46,193 nucleotides of DNA from AV69 sp036498205 (lineage in GTDB: Bacteria > Verrucomicrobiota > Verrucomicrobiia > Chthoniobacterales > UBA10450), in NCBI GenBank assembly GCA_036498205.1, contig DASXIC010000101.1:1-46193 (forward strand). Direction: 5' to 3'. The notes under the pieces are model-generated. The model made no database searches, was not told the origin of the DNA, and saw only the letters and a program-made list of their open reading frames with translations. The translations under genes were made by a program, and so were the position numbers. Positions 34,010 through 42,633 of this stretch are shown one piece after another (the first letter of the stretch is position 1; every line of letters begins with the position of its first letter).

Positions 34010-34956
34010 TCCATCTGCATCCTGCGAAACCACTCAACGAAGAGCGGTAGCCCTTCCCGCAATTTTGTGGATGGCCGGTAATTTAGGAGTCGCCTCGCCT
34101 TGGTAATGTCGGCGCAGGTTAGCGGCACGTCTCCGGCCTGTTCGGGCAACTGATTGATCTTTGCCTTTTTCCCCACAGCCTCTTCGATTTGAGCGATCAA
34201 CTCCTTTAGTTCGACGGTTTCGCTCTCCCCTAGATTGATGATTTCGAACATCGTCCCCTCATATTTCAGGGCCGCCATCACACCCTGAATGATGTCGTCG
34301 ATGTAAGTATAATCCCGACGCGTCGTGCCGTCTCCGAATTGATTGATCGGCCGGCCAGCCAATATGCGGCGGGTAAATTGATGAATTGCCAGGTCGGGCC
34401 GTTGTCGCGCGCCATAGACGGTGAAGAAGCGCAACGCCACCACGCGCATTTGGTAGAGATGTGAAAACGTCGAGCACAGAAACTCGCCCGCAATCTTGGT
34501 GGCGGCATAGGGGCTGATCGTCTGTGTCAGATGAAACTCCTCTGAAAATGGAACCGTTTTGCAGATTCCGTAAACGGAAGAACTGGAAGCGAAAATAAAC
34601 CTCTCGATTCCGACGGTACGGGCGGCATCGAGCAAATGCAGTGTGCCGCTTACGTTGGCATCGTAATACAATTGTGGTTGCGCGATCGAGGGTCGGACGC
34701 CTGCGCGCGCGGCGAGATGGGCGACGGCATCGAATTTTTGGTCGTGAAAAAGTGTCCGGACTGCGTTGTTGTCGCGCAAATCGATTTCATAAATCGGTAC
34801 GTCGTTTTTGACTGCTGCGAGATTCGACCATTTGATTTGCGGATCGTAAAAATCGTTGAAGTCGTCCAAAATTGCAGCCTGATAGCCATCGGCTAGTAAT
34901 TTTTCAACCAAATGCGAGCCGATGAACCCCGCGCCGCCAGTAACGAGAACGCGCAT
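34006..34956 (-). CDS. NAD-dependent epimerase/dehydratase (UDP-glucuronate 4-epimerase-like)
   Basis: A 316-residue extended SDR enzyme: GGAGFIGSH at the N-terminus, the SSSVYG strand, and catalytic Tyr150/Lys154 in SPYAATKIAGE. The phrases RAGVRPSI, RFFTVYGARQRPDLAI and DYTYIDDII match nucleoside-diphosphate-uronate epimerases best. It probably inverts C4 of a UDP-uronic acid or related sugar nucleotide. It is coupled to the sulfotransferase downstream. Its first 45 bases overlap the start of the divergent M23 peptidase gene as annotated here. Confidence 0.92.
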   Translation of the reverse strand: MRVLVTGGAGFIGSHLVEKLLADGYQAAILDDFNDFYDPQIKWSNLAAVKNDVPIYEIDLRDNNAVRTLFHDQKFDAVAHLAARAGVRPSIAQPQLYYDANVSGTLHLLDAARTVGIERFIFASSSSVYGICKTVPFSEEFHLTQTISPYAATKIAGEFLCSTFSHLYQMRVVALRFFTVYGARQRPDLAIHQFTRRILAGRPINQFGDGTTRRDYTYIDDIIQGVMAALKYEGTMFEIINLGESETVELKELIAQIEEAVGKKAKINQLPEQAGDVPLTCADITKARRLLNYRPSTKLREGLPLFVEWFRRMQME

Positions 34957-35640
34957 GGCGCGAGCGTAAAGACGAAGCCAAATGCGAGCAAGCGTGTCGC
35001 ACTTTATTTGGGCCTGTTCCTTGGCGCTGGACTAAGCGTGCTGATCTGGCGCCTGTTGCCGGAACTGACACGGCCTACTCGTCTTGATCTCGCATTTCAA
35101 CTACCGTCGGCATTCGAGCTTGCGTCACTGCCGCCCGCCACCCGTTTCGATTTCCCGCTTGGCAACGAAAACGGCGCATTCGCTTACAACGCTCAACGTT
35201 TCACTGAAAATCATCACCTCGGCGACGACTTAAACGGAATTGGCGGTGAAAACAGCGATTTGGGCGACCCGATTTATGCCGTCGCGGATGGCCGGGTATT
35301 ACTCGCCCGGGACGGGGGCCCTGGCTGGGGAAACGTGGTTATTGTGCTGCATGCGATTGAAGAAAATGGTCGGCGCCGTTATGTGCAATCCTACTACGCC
35401 CATTGCGATGAGTTGCTGGTCAGGCCGGAGCAGGAAATCCATCGCGGCCAACAAATCGCGACGGTCGGCACTGCCAACGGTCGCTACTTCGCTCATCTTC
35501 ATTTTGAAATGCGCGAATTCATCACCCCTTTCATCGGACCAGGTTATCGAGAAAAGACTAATGGCTGGCTGAACCCGACCGAATTCATCAATTCGCATCG
35601 GGGCGCGCCGGCGGATGACGTGGGGCGCACACACCCGTGA
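34912..35640 (+). CDS. Membrane-anchored M23 family peptidase
   Basis: A 242-residue protein with one N-terminal membrane helix (about 29-49, VALYLGLFLGAGLSVLIWRL) and an M23 domain outside the cytoplasm. Zinc residues fit HHLGDDLNG (His and Asp) and HLHFEM (His-x-His). Such enzymes cut peptidoglycan cross-bridges. The ATG at 34912 lies inside the first codons of the divergent epimerase gene; no ATG, GTG or well-placed TTG closer to the helix gives a better start, so the overlap may be real or the start may be wrong. It stands alone. Confidence 0.85.
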   Translation: MRADEPRAASNENAHGASVKTKPNASKRVALYLGLFLGAGLSVLIWRLLPELTRPTRLDLAFQLPSAFELASLPPATRFDFPLGNENGAFAYNAQRFTENHHLGDDLNGIGGENSDLGDPIYAVADGRVLLARDGGPGWGNVVIVLHAIEENGRRRYVQSYYAHCDELLVRPEQEIHRGQQIATVGTANGRYFAHLHFEMREFITPFIGPGYREKTNGWLNPTEFINSHRGAPADDVGRTHP

Positions 35641-35671
35641 CGATAAATTTCGATTGCCCGTTCGAAATGAT

Positions 35672-36304
35672 TCAGCTGCGATTTATGGTCGGACTTGGTT
35701 TATCGAGTGCTCGCCAGCAGTACCACGCGACGGCTGAGCGATATGGTCGCCACTTTTTCCCGTGTTGAAGCATTTGTTTGGGAGTCGGTAGTTTTCGTTT
35801 TCCAAAAATCTTGGCGAATCCCTTCCGCACTCCATAGTCGTGCACCGGCCAGACATCAGGTCGAGCAAGCTCGAAGAGCAACAACATTTCCACGGTCCAG
35901 CGTCCAATCCCGCGAACCTGAACTAAGCGTTCGATAATCTCTTCATCGCTCATCCGGGCCATCTGGCGGGCAGTCGGCACGGTGCCGTCGAGAGTCTTTG
36001 CCGCGAGATCTTTCAGTGCAGCCACTTTGCTACGCGATAAACCGGCTGCGCGAAATTTCTCGTCTGCAGTTTCGAGAACCAGTTTCGGATCGAGAAACCT
36101 TCGCTTGGGGAAGAGCTGGCGCACCCGCTTCCAGATGGTGGCTGCGGCCTTGCCACTGAGCTGTTGATAAGCAATCGATTCCGCGAGCGCATCGAACGGT
36201 CGCACCCCGGCCTGAGGCACAAGTTCGTATCGCGGGCTGGCCGCCATCAAAGCGGCGAGGCGCTGATCGGTGCTGGCGAGATGACGGTGCGCTTCCTCGT
36301 GCAT
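35672..36304 (-). CDS. DNA-3-methyladenine glycosylase (AlkA-like, HhH-GPD)
   Basis: A 210-residue base-excision glycosylase. The HhH-GPD domain runs nearly the full length: AESIAYQQLSGKAA, the hairpin LVQVRGIGRWTVEM, and catalytic Asp156 in PVHDYGVRKG. There is no iron-sulfur loop, so it is of AlkA/MAG type rather than Nth/MutY. It lacks the extra N-terminal domain of E. coli AlkA. It removes alkylated purines. No ada or alkB neighbour. Confidence 0.92.
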   Translation of the reverse strand: MHEEAHRHLASTDQRLAALMAASPRYELVPQAGVRPFDALAESIAYQQLSGKAAATIWKRVRQLFPKRRFLDPKLVLETADEKFRAAGLSRSKVAALKDLAAKTLDGTVPTARQMARMSDEEIIERLVQVRGIGRWTVEMLLLFELARPDVWPVHDYGVRKGFAKIFGKRKLPTPKQMLQHGKKWRPYRSAVAWYCWRALDKPSPTINRS

Positions 36305-36398
36305 GCACCCGATTCTAGCGAATGTTCTTTATTCGCAACAAGAATGGGACGCGCGAAATACTCACTCGCAGCGAATCTGCTTTTGCATTCCTTGGGAA

Positions 36399-37151
36399 AT
36401 GGCGACACTCCTCACCTACTATGGCCACGCTGGGTTTAAACTCAGCACCCCGTCCGGAAAAACTGTTCTCATCGATCCCTGGCTAAAGAATCCGACTTGG
36501 GAAAAAGGGGAGGAAGAACTAAAGGCACTCGATCAAGTCGATTTGATCTGCCTCACCCACGGTCATTCTGATCACGTCGGCGAGTCGGTAGAGATCGCGA
36601 AGAAAACCAAGGCGAAACTCGTCGCTACTTACGATCTGGCGGCCGCGATGCGGACCGCATTGGGTTACCCCAAGGATCTGGCTGACTCGGAATTGATCGG
36701 GCATTTTGGCGGGGAAATTTTCGCATTGGAAGGCGAACTGACCGCGCGCTTCGTCCCGGCGTGGCATGGCAGCGCCGTTATACCGGACCAAAAGTCGGCG
36801 CCAGTCTATGGTGGAACTCCGAGCGGAATTGTGCTTTCGATTCGTGGTGGCCCAACCATTTACCATACAGGGGACACGGATTTATTTTCCGATTTGGCCC
36901 TGGTCCCGCGTCCGAGGCCAATTGATTGGATGCTCGTCTGCATGGGAGGCCACTTCACCATGGGGCCAGAACGTGCGGCTGATGCGATTGAATTGGTCAA
37001 GCCGCGCTTTGTTATTCCGATCCATTTCGGAACGTTCCCGCCCCTTAAAGGCACGCCCGCGATGCTTGAGCAGGAGATGAAGAAACGCGACTCAAAATCA
37101 AAAATGCGGGTAATGAAGCCAGGCGAAAAGCTGGACATCTCCGGTAGTTAA
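36399..37151 (+). CDS. UlaG/UPF0173-type metallo-beta-lactamase-fold hydrolase
   Basis: A 250-residue protein from the ATG at 36399 (MATLLTYYGHAG); a 32-residue upstream extension has no family character. Metal ligands are in THGHSDH (His54, His56, Asp58, His59) with later YHTGDTDLFSD and IPIHFGT. It belongs to the UPF0173/UlaG-like group. Known UlaG hydrolyses L-ascorbate-6-phosphate lactone, but most members have no known substrate. The gene is monocistronic and divergent from the alkA-like gene. An adjacent GGGA lies just before the start. Confidence 0.92.
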   Translation: MATLLTYYGHAGFKLSTPSGKTVLIDPWLKNPTWEKGEEELKALDQVDLICLTHGHSDHVGESVEIAKKTKAKLVATYDLAAAMRTALGYPKDLADSELIGHFGGEIFALEGELTARFVPAWHGSAVIPDQKSAPVYGGTPSGIVLSIRGGPTIYHTGDTDLFSDLALVPRPRPIDWMLVCMGGHFTMGPERAADAIELVKPRFVIPIHFGTFPPLKGTPAMLEQEMKKRDSKSKMRVMKPGEKLDISGS

Positions 37152-37205
37152 ATAGAGAAAGAAGCCGTGCCACAACAGGCTGCCAATCGATATCCAACAC
37201 TGCGC

Positions 37206-38114
37206 ATGAAAAAATCTGGCTTAATCGTCGTTCTGTCCCTCCTCGCAGGATTGCTGAGAGCGGGCCCGCCCCAAGAGGTCGTCGTAACGCAAACAAATCC
37301 ACCCCCGCCAACCCCGATTGATCTCGTCGATGTGGAAAGCGGTTACGTTTTTCAAAGCGATCTGAACCACGGCGGAAGCCAGGGGAAACAGGACGAGCTC
37401 CAAAATTATATCGAATACACTCATCGCTTTCTCTTAAGCGGAAATCTATATTTGCACGCCGGTCTGGCCTACAGCCGGTTCGACTTTGACGGCACACGGG
37501 CACCAGTCCCGAACCATTTGCAGAGCGCTGCCGGCGTCATTGGTCTTGATTATATGCAAGGAGACGAGCTTGGTGCCTTCATCCAGGTGCGCCCTGGGTT
37601 CTACGGCGAAAATAATTTCGATAGCTCGACGTTTGACGTTCCGTGGCTTGTCGGCCGTTTCTTCACGCTCCAGCCCAGGAAATTTTACGTTCTCCTTGGA
37701 GTAGGCGGCGCGTTCTTGCGTGGTGGATATCCTGTCTACCCGATCGTGGGCATCGTTTATATTTGGAATGATCAGTGGCAACTGAAAGCGGTTCCGCCGG
37801 AACCGCGTTTGATCTATTCGCCGACCAAAAAGCTCGATCTCTGGATTGGAGGCGAATTAGCCGGCGGTTCCTATCGCATTGATGAGCACGATGAATTCTT
37901 TGGGCCCCACGTTACAAAACTTCGCAACGCTCAAGTGGACTTTACTGATTATCGGGCGGGAGGCGGTCTCACCTACGAAGTGAGCAAGAACCTCGATGTC
38001 GACCTCGGCGCCGGCTGCTCGATTCAAAGGCATTTCGCTTATCACCGCGCTGGCGAGAATTTCCGCACCGATCCCTCGCCTTACGTTCGGCTCGAGATTA
38101 AAGCCCACTTTTAG
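37206..38114 (+). CDS. Outer-membrane beta-barrel-like protein, DUF6268-like, copy 1
   Basis: A 302-residue secreted protein, start chosen at the ATG at 37206 in front of the signal peptide KKSGLIVVLSLLAGLLRA. The mature part is made of alternating strands rich in aromatic residues and ends in Phe, as barrels handled by BamA do. The phrases PVYPIVGIVYIW and PPEPRLIY recur in a second gene at 41744-42622. A Pro-rich linker (NPPPPTPID) follows the signal peptide. The function is unknown; a porin-like or structural role is possible. Its stop overlaps the convergent SCP2 gene by 4 bases (TTAG). Confidence 0.8.
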   Translation: MKKSGLIVVLSLLAGLLRAGPPQEVVVTQTNPPPPTPIDLVDVESGYVFQSDLNHGGSQGKQDELQNYIEYTHRFLLSGNLYLHAGLAYSRFDFDGTRAPVPNHLQSAAGVIGLDYMQGDELGAFIQVRPGFYGENNFDSSTFDVPWLVGRFFTLQPRKFYVLLGVGGAFLRGGYPVYPIVGIVYIWNDQWQLKAVPPEPRLIYSPTKKLDLWIGGELAGGSYRIDEHDEFFGPHVTKLRNAQVDFTDYRAGGGLTYEVSKNLDVDLGAGCSIQRHFAYHRAGENFRTDPSPYVRLEIKAHF

Positions 38115-38536
38115 GGGAACATCTCGTCGAGCTTTCTCGCTAATCGCTGGTCGCCGCGGACCTTCAACCGGCCGCTCAACGTCGCCCAGAGACCCGACAA
38201 GTGTCCGTTGGACAATGCCACCCAATCTCTGTCGCTTGTGATAAAGGTCACGTTCGGATTGTTGATTTTACCGCGGCCGATCTTGGATGTGCCGTTATTT
38301 ACCTCGATCCACCACCACCCGCCTGCCGGGCCGCTGAGTTCAAATTGATAACGGGCATGAATTCCGATTGCCTTTTCGGGGCGAAAGCTCTCCCGCATTC
38401 CGTCGAAAACATCCTGGGGGACTGAATTCTCAGGCTCGGCTGCGTGCAGCCCTGTCAAACCGACCTGCGCCACGAGTATCGGCATGGTTAAGAAGAAGAG
38501 CAGGCCTCTCGCTTTCACAAAACAACAACGTTCCAT
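38111..38536 (-). CDS. Secreted SCP2 sterol-binding-domain protein
   Basis: A 141-residue protein with a hydrophobic leader (ARGLLFFLTMPILVAQVG, cut near LHAAEP) and one SCP2 domain from about 40 to the end, seen in FELSGPAGGWWWIEVNNG, VTFITSDRDWVALSNG and LSGRLKVRGDQRLA. SCP2 folds bind lipids in a pocket. The gene begins directly after the stop of the ABC-2 permease gene, so it belongs to that operon. Inference: a periplasmic lipid carrier working with the exporter. Confidence 0.85.
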   Translation of the reverse strand: MERCCFVKARGLLFFLTMPILVAQVGLTGLHAAEPENSVPQDVFDGMRESFRPEKAIGIHARYQFELSGPAGGWWWIEVNNGTSKIGRGKINNPNVTFITSDRDWVALSNGHLSGLWATLSGRLKVRGDQRLARKLDEMFP

Positions 38537-39724
38537 TTACTGTTCAATCCGCCTCAACAACAGGGCGGCGCCGACAAAGGTCACGATTGCGCCAAGTAAC
38601 ATGACGACGAGATCGATTCCGTAAAACGCCGGACCCGCCTGGTACAAATTCACCAGGCGAAAGGCGCGACAGAAATGGGTGAGCGGGAAGAATTCCGCCA
38701 CCCACTGAATGATCGGCGGCAGATGTTCGAGCGGCGCGAATGCACCGGAAAGAACGAAAACAGGCAGGAGAAAGAAAACGGAGAACTGGATTGCTTGGGT
38801 TTGCGTGCGCGAAATCGCGGAAATAAGAAGACCGAGACCAAGCGAACAGAGAAGAAAAAGAAGGCAAACCAGCGCGAGAACGAAGGGCGAGTTGAGCCTG
38901 ACCTCGAAATGAAAGGCGACCAGAAGCAGGATCATCAGAATAATCAGCGCAGAAATCGCCAGATAGGGCACGATTTTCCCAAGAACGATTTCGCCTCGTC
39001 GGAGGGAGGTAACCATCAGCTGGTAGAGGGTGCCCGATTCGCGTTCGCGCGCAATCGTACACGCCATCAACGTAACGGTGAGCAATTGCAGGATGAGCCC
39101 GATAATTCCTGGAGTGACATAATCAATGAACCTCGATTTCGGATTATAAAGAATTTGCGGCTTTACCTCCCACGGCGTCATGGCGGAGACGAATTGCTTG
39201 CGTACTTCCACTGGCAAATTTTTCGCGAGGTCGAAAACCTCTGCCGGCAATGAATCGATCATGACCTGCCTTTCGCCCAGTTGGAATTCCCCGAGGCTGC
39301 GTTGCAGCGCGCCGGTTAGCGCGTCGGAGGTGTTGGTGTCGCTTCCGTCGACATAAATAGGAAGTGGCTTGGGATCGCCATTGACCAGGCTTTCGCTCCA
39401 GCCGTTTGGGATAACGAGGGCCGCCTGCACATGGCGGCCAATTAAATCGGATTCATTCGTCGTATCAGGCGACGCGATCTTCCAGGCGAACGTTTTGTTT
39501 TTTAAAACAATATCGACGAAACGCTGCGCGCGATCGGACAGATCGCGATTGATCAGCAACGCCGGAACACCGGTGGGTTCTCCAGCTTCGAAAGCGTAGC
39601 CAAAAATGATCGTAAAAAGCGGAGGCAGGATTAAAAGCAATACCAGCACGCGCTTATCGCGAACGATGTGAAGAAATTCCTTGCGGGCGACGCTGGCAAT
39701 CGCGCTGAGGGAAAGCCGTTTCAT
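38537..39724 (-). CDS. ABC-2 type transporter permease
   Basis: A 395-residue inner-membrane subunit. One N-terminal helix (about 22-42), a long periplasmic domain to about 190 and five further helices to the C-terminus follow the YhhJ/YbhR pattern of ABC-2 exporters. The conserved IARERESGTLYQLMVTSL cytoplasmic loop contacts the ATPase. The start is the ATG at 39724, which overlaps the ATPase stop (ATGA); a 25-residue upstream extension is ATPase DNA in another frame. The substrate is unknown; drugs or lipids are usual for this type. Confidence 0.93.
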   Translation of the reverse strand: MKRLSLSAIASVARKEFLHIVRDKRVLVLLLILPPLFTIIFGYAFEAGEPTGVPALLINRDLSDRAQRFVDIVLKNKTFAWKIASPDTTNESDLIGRHVQAALVIPNGWSESLVNGDPKPLPIYVDGSDTNTSDALTGALQRSLGEFQLGERQVMIDSLPAEVFDLAKNLPVEVRKQFVSAMTPWEVKPQILYNPKSRFIDYVTPGIIGLILQLLTVTLMACTIARERESGTLYQLMVTSLRRGEIVLGKIVPYLAISALIILMILLLVAFHFEVRLNSPFVLALVCLLFLLCSLGLGLLISAISRTQTQAIQFSVFFLLPVFVLSGAFAPLEHLPPIIQWVAEFFPLTHFCRAFRLVNLYQAGPAFYGIDLVVMLLGAIVTFVGAALLLRRIEQ

Positions 39725-40668
39725 GAAATCGGGTTGATCATCGTGTCGTAGCCCTGGGAATAAACGGTAAAGACGTCTTCCATGTCGGGTTCGACCCACT
39801 TTTCGCCTTTAAACTGCAAATCGGGAAAGGGCCATTGAGTCTTCCATCGGGTAACCAAGCGCTCGGGATCGGCCGAATAAACGCGCAAACGTCCGCTACG
39901 GAGTGAGACTCCAAGGACACCCGGTTCGTCGCGTAATTGTACCAGTGCTCCCATGATTGGCTCGACATTTACTTCAAGCAACCGGACACGAAAGGAATGA
40001 ATCAGCGCGCGTGGAGTGGCCTTGGCCAGCAAACTTCCTCGTGCCAGAAAGCCCACTTCAGTGCAGCGTTCCGCTTCATCCATGTAGTGAGTGGTGACAA
40101 AAATGGTCACCCCGCGATTGCTGAAATCATAGAGTAAATCCCAAATCTGCTGCCGGTGAACCGGATCCAATCCGGAGGTTGGCTCGTCCAGAAAGAGGAG
40201 CGGCGGGTCGTGGATGATCGCGCAACCCAGGGCCAATAATTGCCGCATGCCGCCAGAGAGACTGCCCGCGGTTGCATCGCGCTTGCCTTCAAGGTCGATT
40301 AAAGACAAAACCTGATTGATCCGCCCATCGATCGCGCGCGACGGTACGCGGTGAGCGCCGGCAAAGAATCGGAAATTCTCCGCTACCGTAAGATCGCGAT
40401 ACAGGCTGAAGCGCTGCGCGACGTAACCAAATTTAGATCGGACCGCGTGACGCTTTCGCCAAACATCCGCGCTGTCAATGGTCGCCGAACCACCCGTTGG
40501 GCGGGTTAATCCGCAGAGCATCCTCATTGCAGTGGTCTTGCCCGCACCATTGGCGCCAAGAAAACCGAAGATCGTGCCCGCGTTAATGTCGAAGGTCAGA
40601 TCACGAACGGCTTCGAACCGACCGTAACATTTCGTCAGGCCACGTAATGAGATGACCGGGCGCGTCAT
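39721..40668 (-). CDS. ABC-2 type transporter ATP-binding protein
   Basis: A 315-residue ATPase with Walker A GANGAGKTT (38-46), Q-loop, signature LSGGMRQ (137-143), Walker B LLFLDEPTSG (157-166) and H-loop THYMDEAE. The C-terminal 90 residues are the usual helper domain of DrrA/YbhF-type subunits. It is the first gene of the ATPase-permease-SCP2 operon. Divergent from the secreted protein gene at 40734; the shared promoter region is about 65 bases. Confidence 0.95.
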   Translation of the reverse strand: MTRPVISLRGLTKCYGRFEAVRDLTFDINAGTIFGFLGANGAGKTTAMRMLCGLTRPTGGSATIDSADVWRKRHAVRSKFGYVAQRFSLYRDLTVAENFRFFAGAHRVPSRAIDGRINQVLSLIDLEGKRDATAGSLSGGMRQLLALGCAIIHDPPLLFLDEPTSGLDPVHRQQIWDLLYDFSNRGVTIFVTTHYMDEAERCTEVGFLARGSLLAKATPRALIHSFRVRLLEVNVEPIMGALVQLRDEPGVLGVSLRSGRLRVYSADPERLVTRWKTQWPFPDLQFKGEKWVEPDMEDVFTVYSQGYDTMINPIS

Positions 40669-40733
40669 GGCCTTTGTATTGCGATGTCATTGCAGGATTT
40701 GCAACCGCGGCCGCGTCGCCTAGAAGTTTGGCC

Positions 40734-41741
40734 ATGAGAAAAGTCCCCGTTCTTCACTTCTCGATCGCGCTCCTGACGATGCTGGTTTTGCGGGCAGCAT
40801 CGGCCGACCCGCTGGCGGAGCTGAGCAGCTTTTCCGTTTTCGATAAAGTAGACCTGGCGGCGTTGGCCAAAGGCGACCCGAAAACAGCGCATGGTCAGCC
40901 AATGAGCAATCCGCGTTATCTTTCGGTGCAGAGCTGCTATGTCGCGCCGGGTGCCCCTTCGCAGCATTTGGAGGCTTTGCGAAGCTGGAACCCGGCGCCA
41001 CATCGTGAGCTGAAGGTCATTTTGCACTTCGACGTGCCGGGCTCCCCCACGGAAAGCGCATTTGCCAAAATCAAAAGCGCGCCTGACATCGCACCGGTAC
41101 GCGCCTTTGTCGCCGCTACGACAAAAATGTCGCCCGATTTGCAGTTGAGCCGCGATGAGGCAGCCAAATGGAAAGGTGGGGAGGGCGCCTTGAATGGCAC
41201 AATGGGCGATTTCTGGATGAGCGTCCTGGCGGGACGTGCACGCGCGTTCGTTTCAGGTGGAACTTCGGCGTTGCCTCCCTACGATCACGCTGGAAGTCCT
41301 GTGCGCGCGGGAGATGAATTGAACGGGCTGCTTCGGGAACAAGGAAAAATCCGCAAGCAATTTTCCGGATTCCTCGAGAGCACTGGAATTGGACGCGGTG
41401 CCGCTTCGTTAAGGCCGGAATTGTATTGGGAAATGCTTAACGTGGACGATGTCGCGGCCGTTGCCTTAGGGGGATTTTACAGCCGACCCAGTGGCAGCGC
41501 CGCGCAGGCAGCCGACACATTTTACTATGCCAGCGGCGGCTTTTATGCCGGACTAACTCTTTATCAGATGTGGCCTGTCGATATCGGCGGACGTGCCTCG
41601 ACACTTGTCTGGCGCGGCGACATGATCGCCTCCGCATCGCTGGCAAGTTTGCATGGAGTGGAAAAGCTGGCTTCCGAGTCGGCGATGATGAAAGATGTAG
41701 CGAAATCGATCACAGTGTTTCGTAAAGAGAGCGCACGCTGA
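40734..41741 (+). CDS. Secreted protein of unknown function
   Basis: A 335-residue protein from the ATG at 40734, chosen because it opens a signal peptide (KVPVLHFSIALLTMLVLRAASA, cut before DPLAEL). I do not recognise the mature domain. It has the segments LSVQSCYVAPGAPSQHLEAL, ILHFDVPG and a C-terminal half rich in Gly/Ser/Tyr (FYYASGGFYAGLTLYQMWPV). No metal or cofactor motif stands out. Two bases separate it from the DUF6268-like gene that follows, so the two are one transcript; a periplasmic partner of that outer-membrane protein is possible. Confidence 0.8.
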   Translation: MRKVPVLHFSIALLTMLVLRAASADPLAELSSFSVFDKVDLAALAKGDPKTAHGQPMSNPRYLSVQSCYVAPGAPSQHLEALRSWNPAPHRELKVILHFDVPGSPTESAFAKIKSAPDIAPVRAFVAATTKMSPDLQLSRDEAAKWKGGEGALNGTMGDFWMSVLAGRARAFVSGGTSALPPYDHAGSPVRAGDELNGLLREQGKIRKQFSGFLESTGIGRGAASLRPELYWEMLNVDDVAAVALGGFYSRPSGSAAQAADTFYYASGGFYAGLTLYQMWPVDIGGRASTLVWRGDMIASASLASLHGVEKLASESAMMKDVAKSITVFRKESAR

Positions 41742-41743
41742 AG

Positions 41744-42622
41744 ATGCCTGCTATTTTTAGTAGAGGCATTGCGTTTGCGGTTTTCCTCCTTGCGACTCGC
41801 GGAGTCTTCGCGTCGGATATTTGGACCGGAGAATATTCCTTCGATGAAACGTACATCGGTGATGCCAATGTGTCGCGCGGGGAAAAGCGCGTCCTCGATT
41901 TCAGTGAGAGCGATACAGTCATCCGCTTTGTGCTTACCCCACGGGTCAAGCTCGGCGTCCTCCGTTTTGGCGTCGAATACGAGCAATTCTCATTCGGTTT
42001 CGGAGAAAACGCTCCCCTGCCGAACACGCTGCAATCCGTGGCAGCGGTGATTGGTTTGGATACGCAGATATCCAATTCCATCTTGCTGCGGATCGAGGCG
42101 ATGCCTGGCGTCTATAGCGAGGCTTTCAGGCCTGGTTCGACCGATTTCAACATGCCCTTTGTCATCGGCGGCACCTATATTTACAGCCCGGACTTGCAAA
42201 TTGTCGTCGGCATCGGTGTCGACATCGACCGAAAATACCCAGTGCTTCCCGGAGGTGGTATCCGCTGGAAATTCCAGCCCCATTGGGTTCTGAACGCGGT
42301 TTTGCCCGAGCCCCGCCTCGAGTACGAGTTGAATAAAGACATAACTCTCTATCTCGGCGCAGTTCTAAAGGAGACAAATTTTCGCGTGAACGATCGCTTC
42401 GGTAACGACCATGGAATCCCCCGCTTGAACCACGCGGTTCTTACTTACAGCGAAGTGCGAACAGGGGTCGGCTTGGATTGGAAACTGACGAACTGGCTTT
42501 CGATCAACGCGGAGGCGGGCTACCAGCCATATCGCAATTTCGACTTTTATCGCGCGGATGTTCGCTTCAGCGAGGACGGGGGCGCACCATACGGAATGAT
42601 TTCATTTCACGGAGCGTTTTAA
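41744..42622 (+). CDS. Outer-membrane beta-barrel-like protein, DUF6268-like, copy 2
   Basis: A 292-residue secreted protein with signal peptide (FSRGIAFAVFLLATRGVFA, cut near ASDIW) and an aromatic, strand-rich body ending in Phe. It shares with the 37206-38114 protein the phrases LPNTLQSVAAVIGLD (there PNHLQSAAGVIGLD), PFVIGGTY versus PWLVGRFF, and LPEPRLEY, so the two are paralogues. It follows the unknown secreted-protein gene by 2 bases. Function unknown. Confidence 0.8.
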   Translation: MPAIFSRGIAFAVFLLATRGVFASDIWTGEYSFDETYIGDANVSRGEKRVLDFSESDTVIRFVLTPRVKLGVLRFGVEYEQFSFGFGENAPLPNTLQSVAAVIGLDTQISNSILLRIEAMPGVYSEAFRPGSTDFNMPFVIGGTYIYSPDLQIVVGIGVDIDRKYPVLPGGGIRWKFQPHWVLNAVLPEPRLEYELNKDITLYLGAVLKETNFRVNDRFGNDHGIPRLNHAVLTYSEVRTGVGLDWKLTNWLSINAEAGYQPYRNFDFYRADVRFSEDGGAPYGMISFHGAF

Positions 42623-42633
42623 TCGGCCCACGC

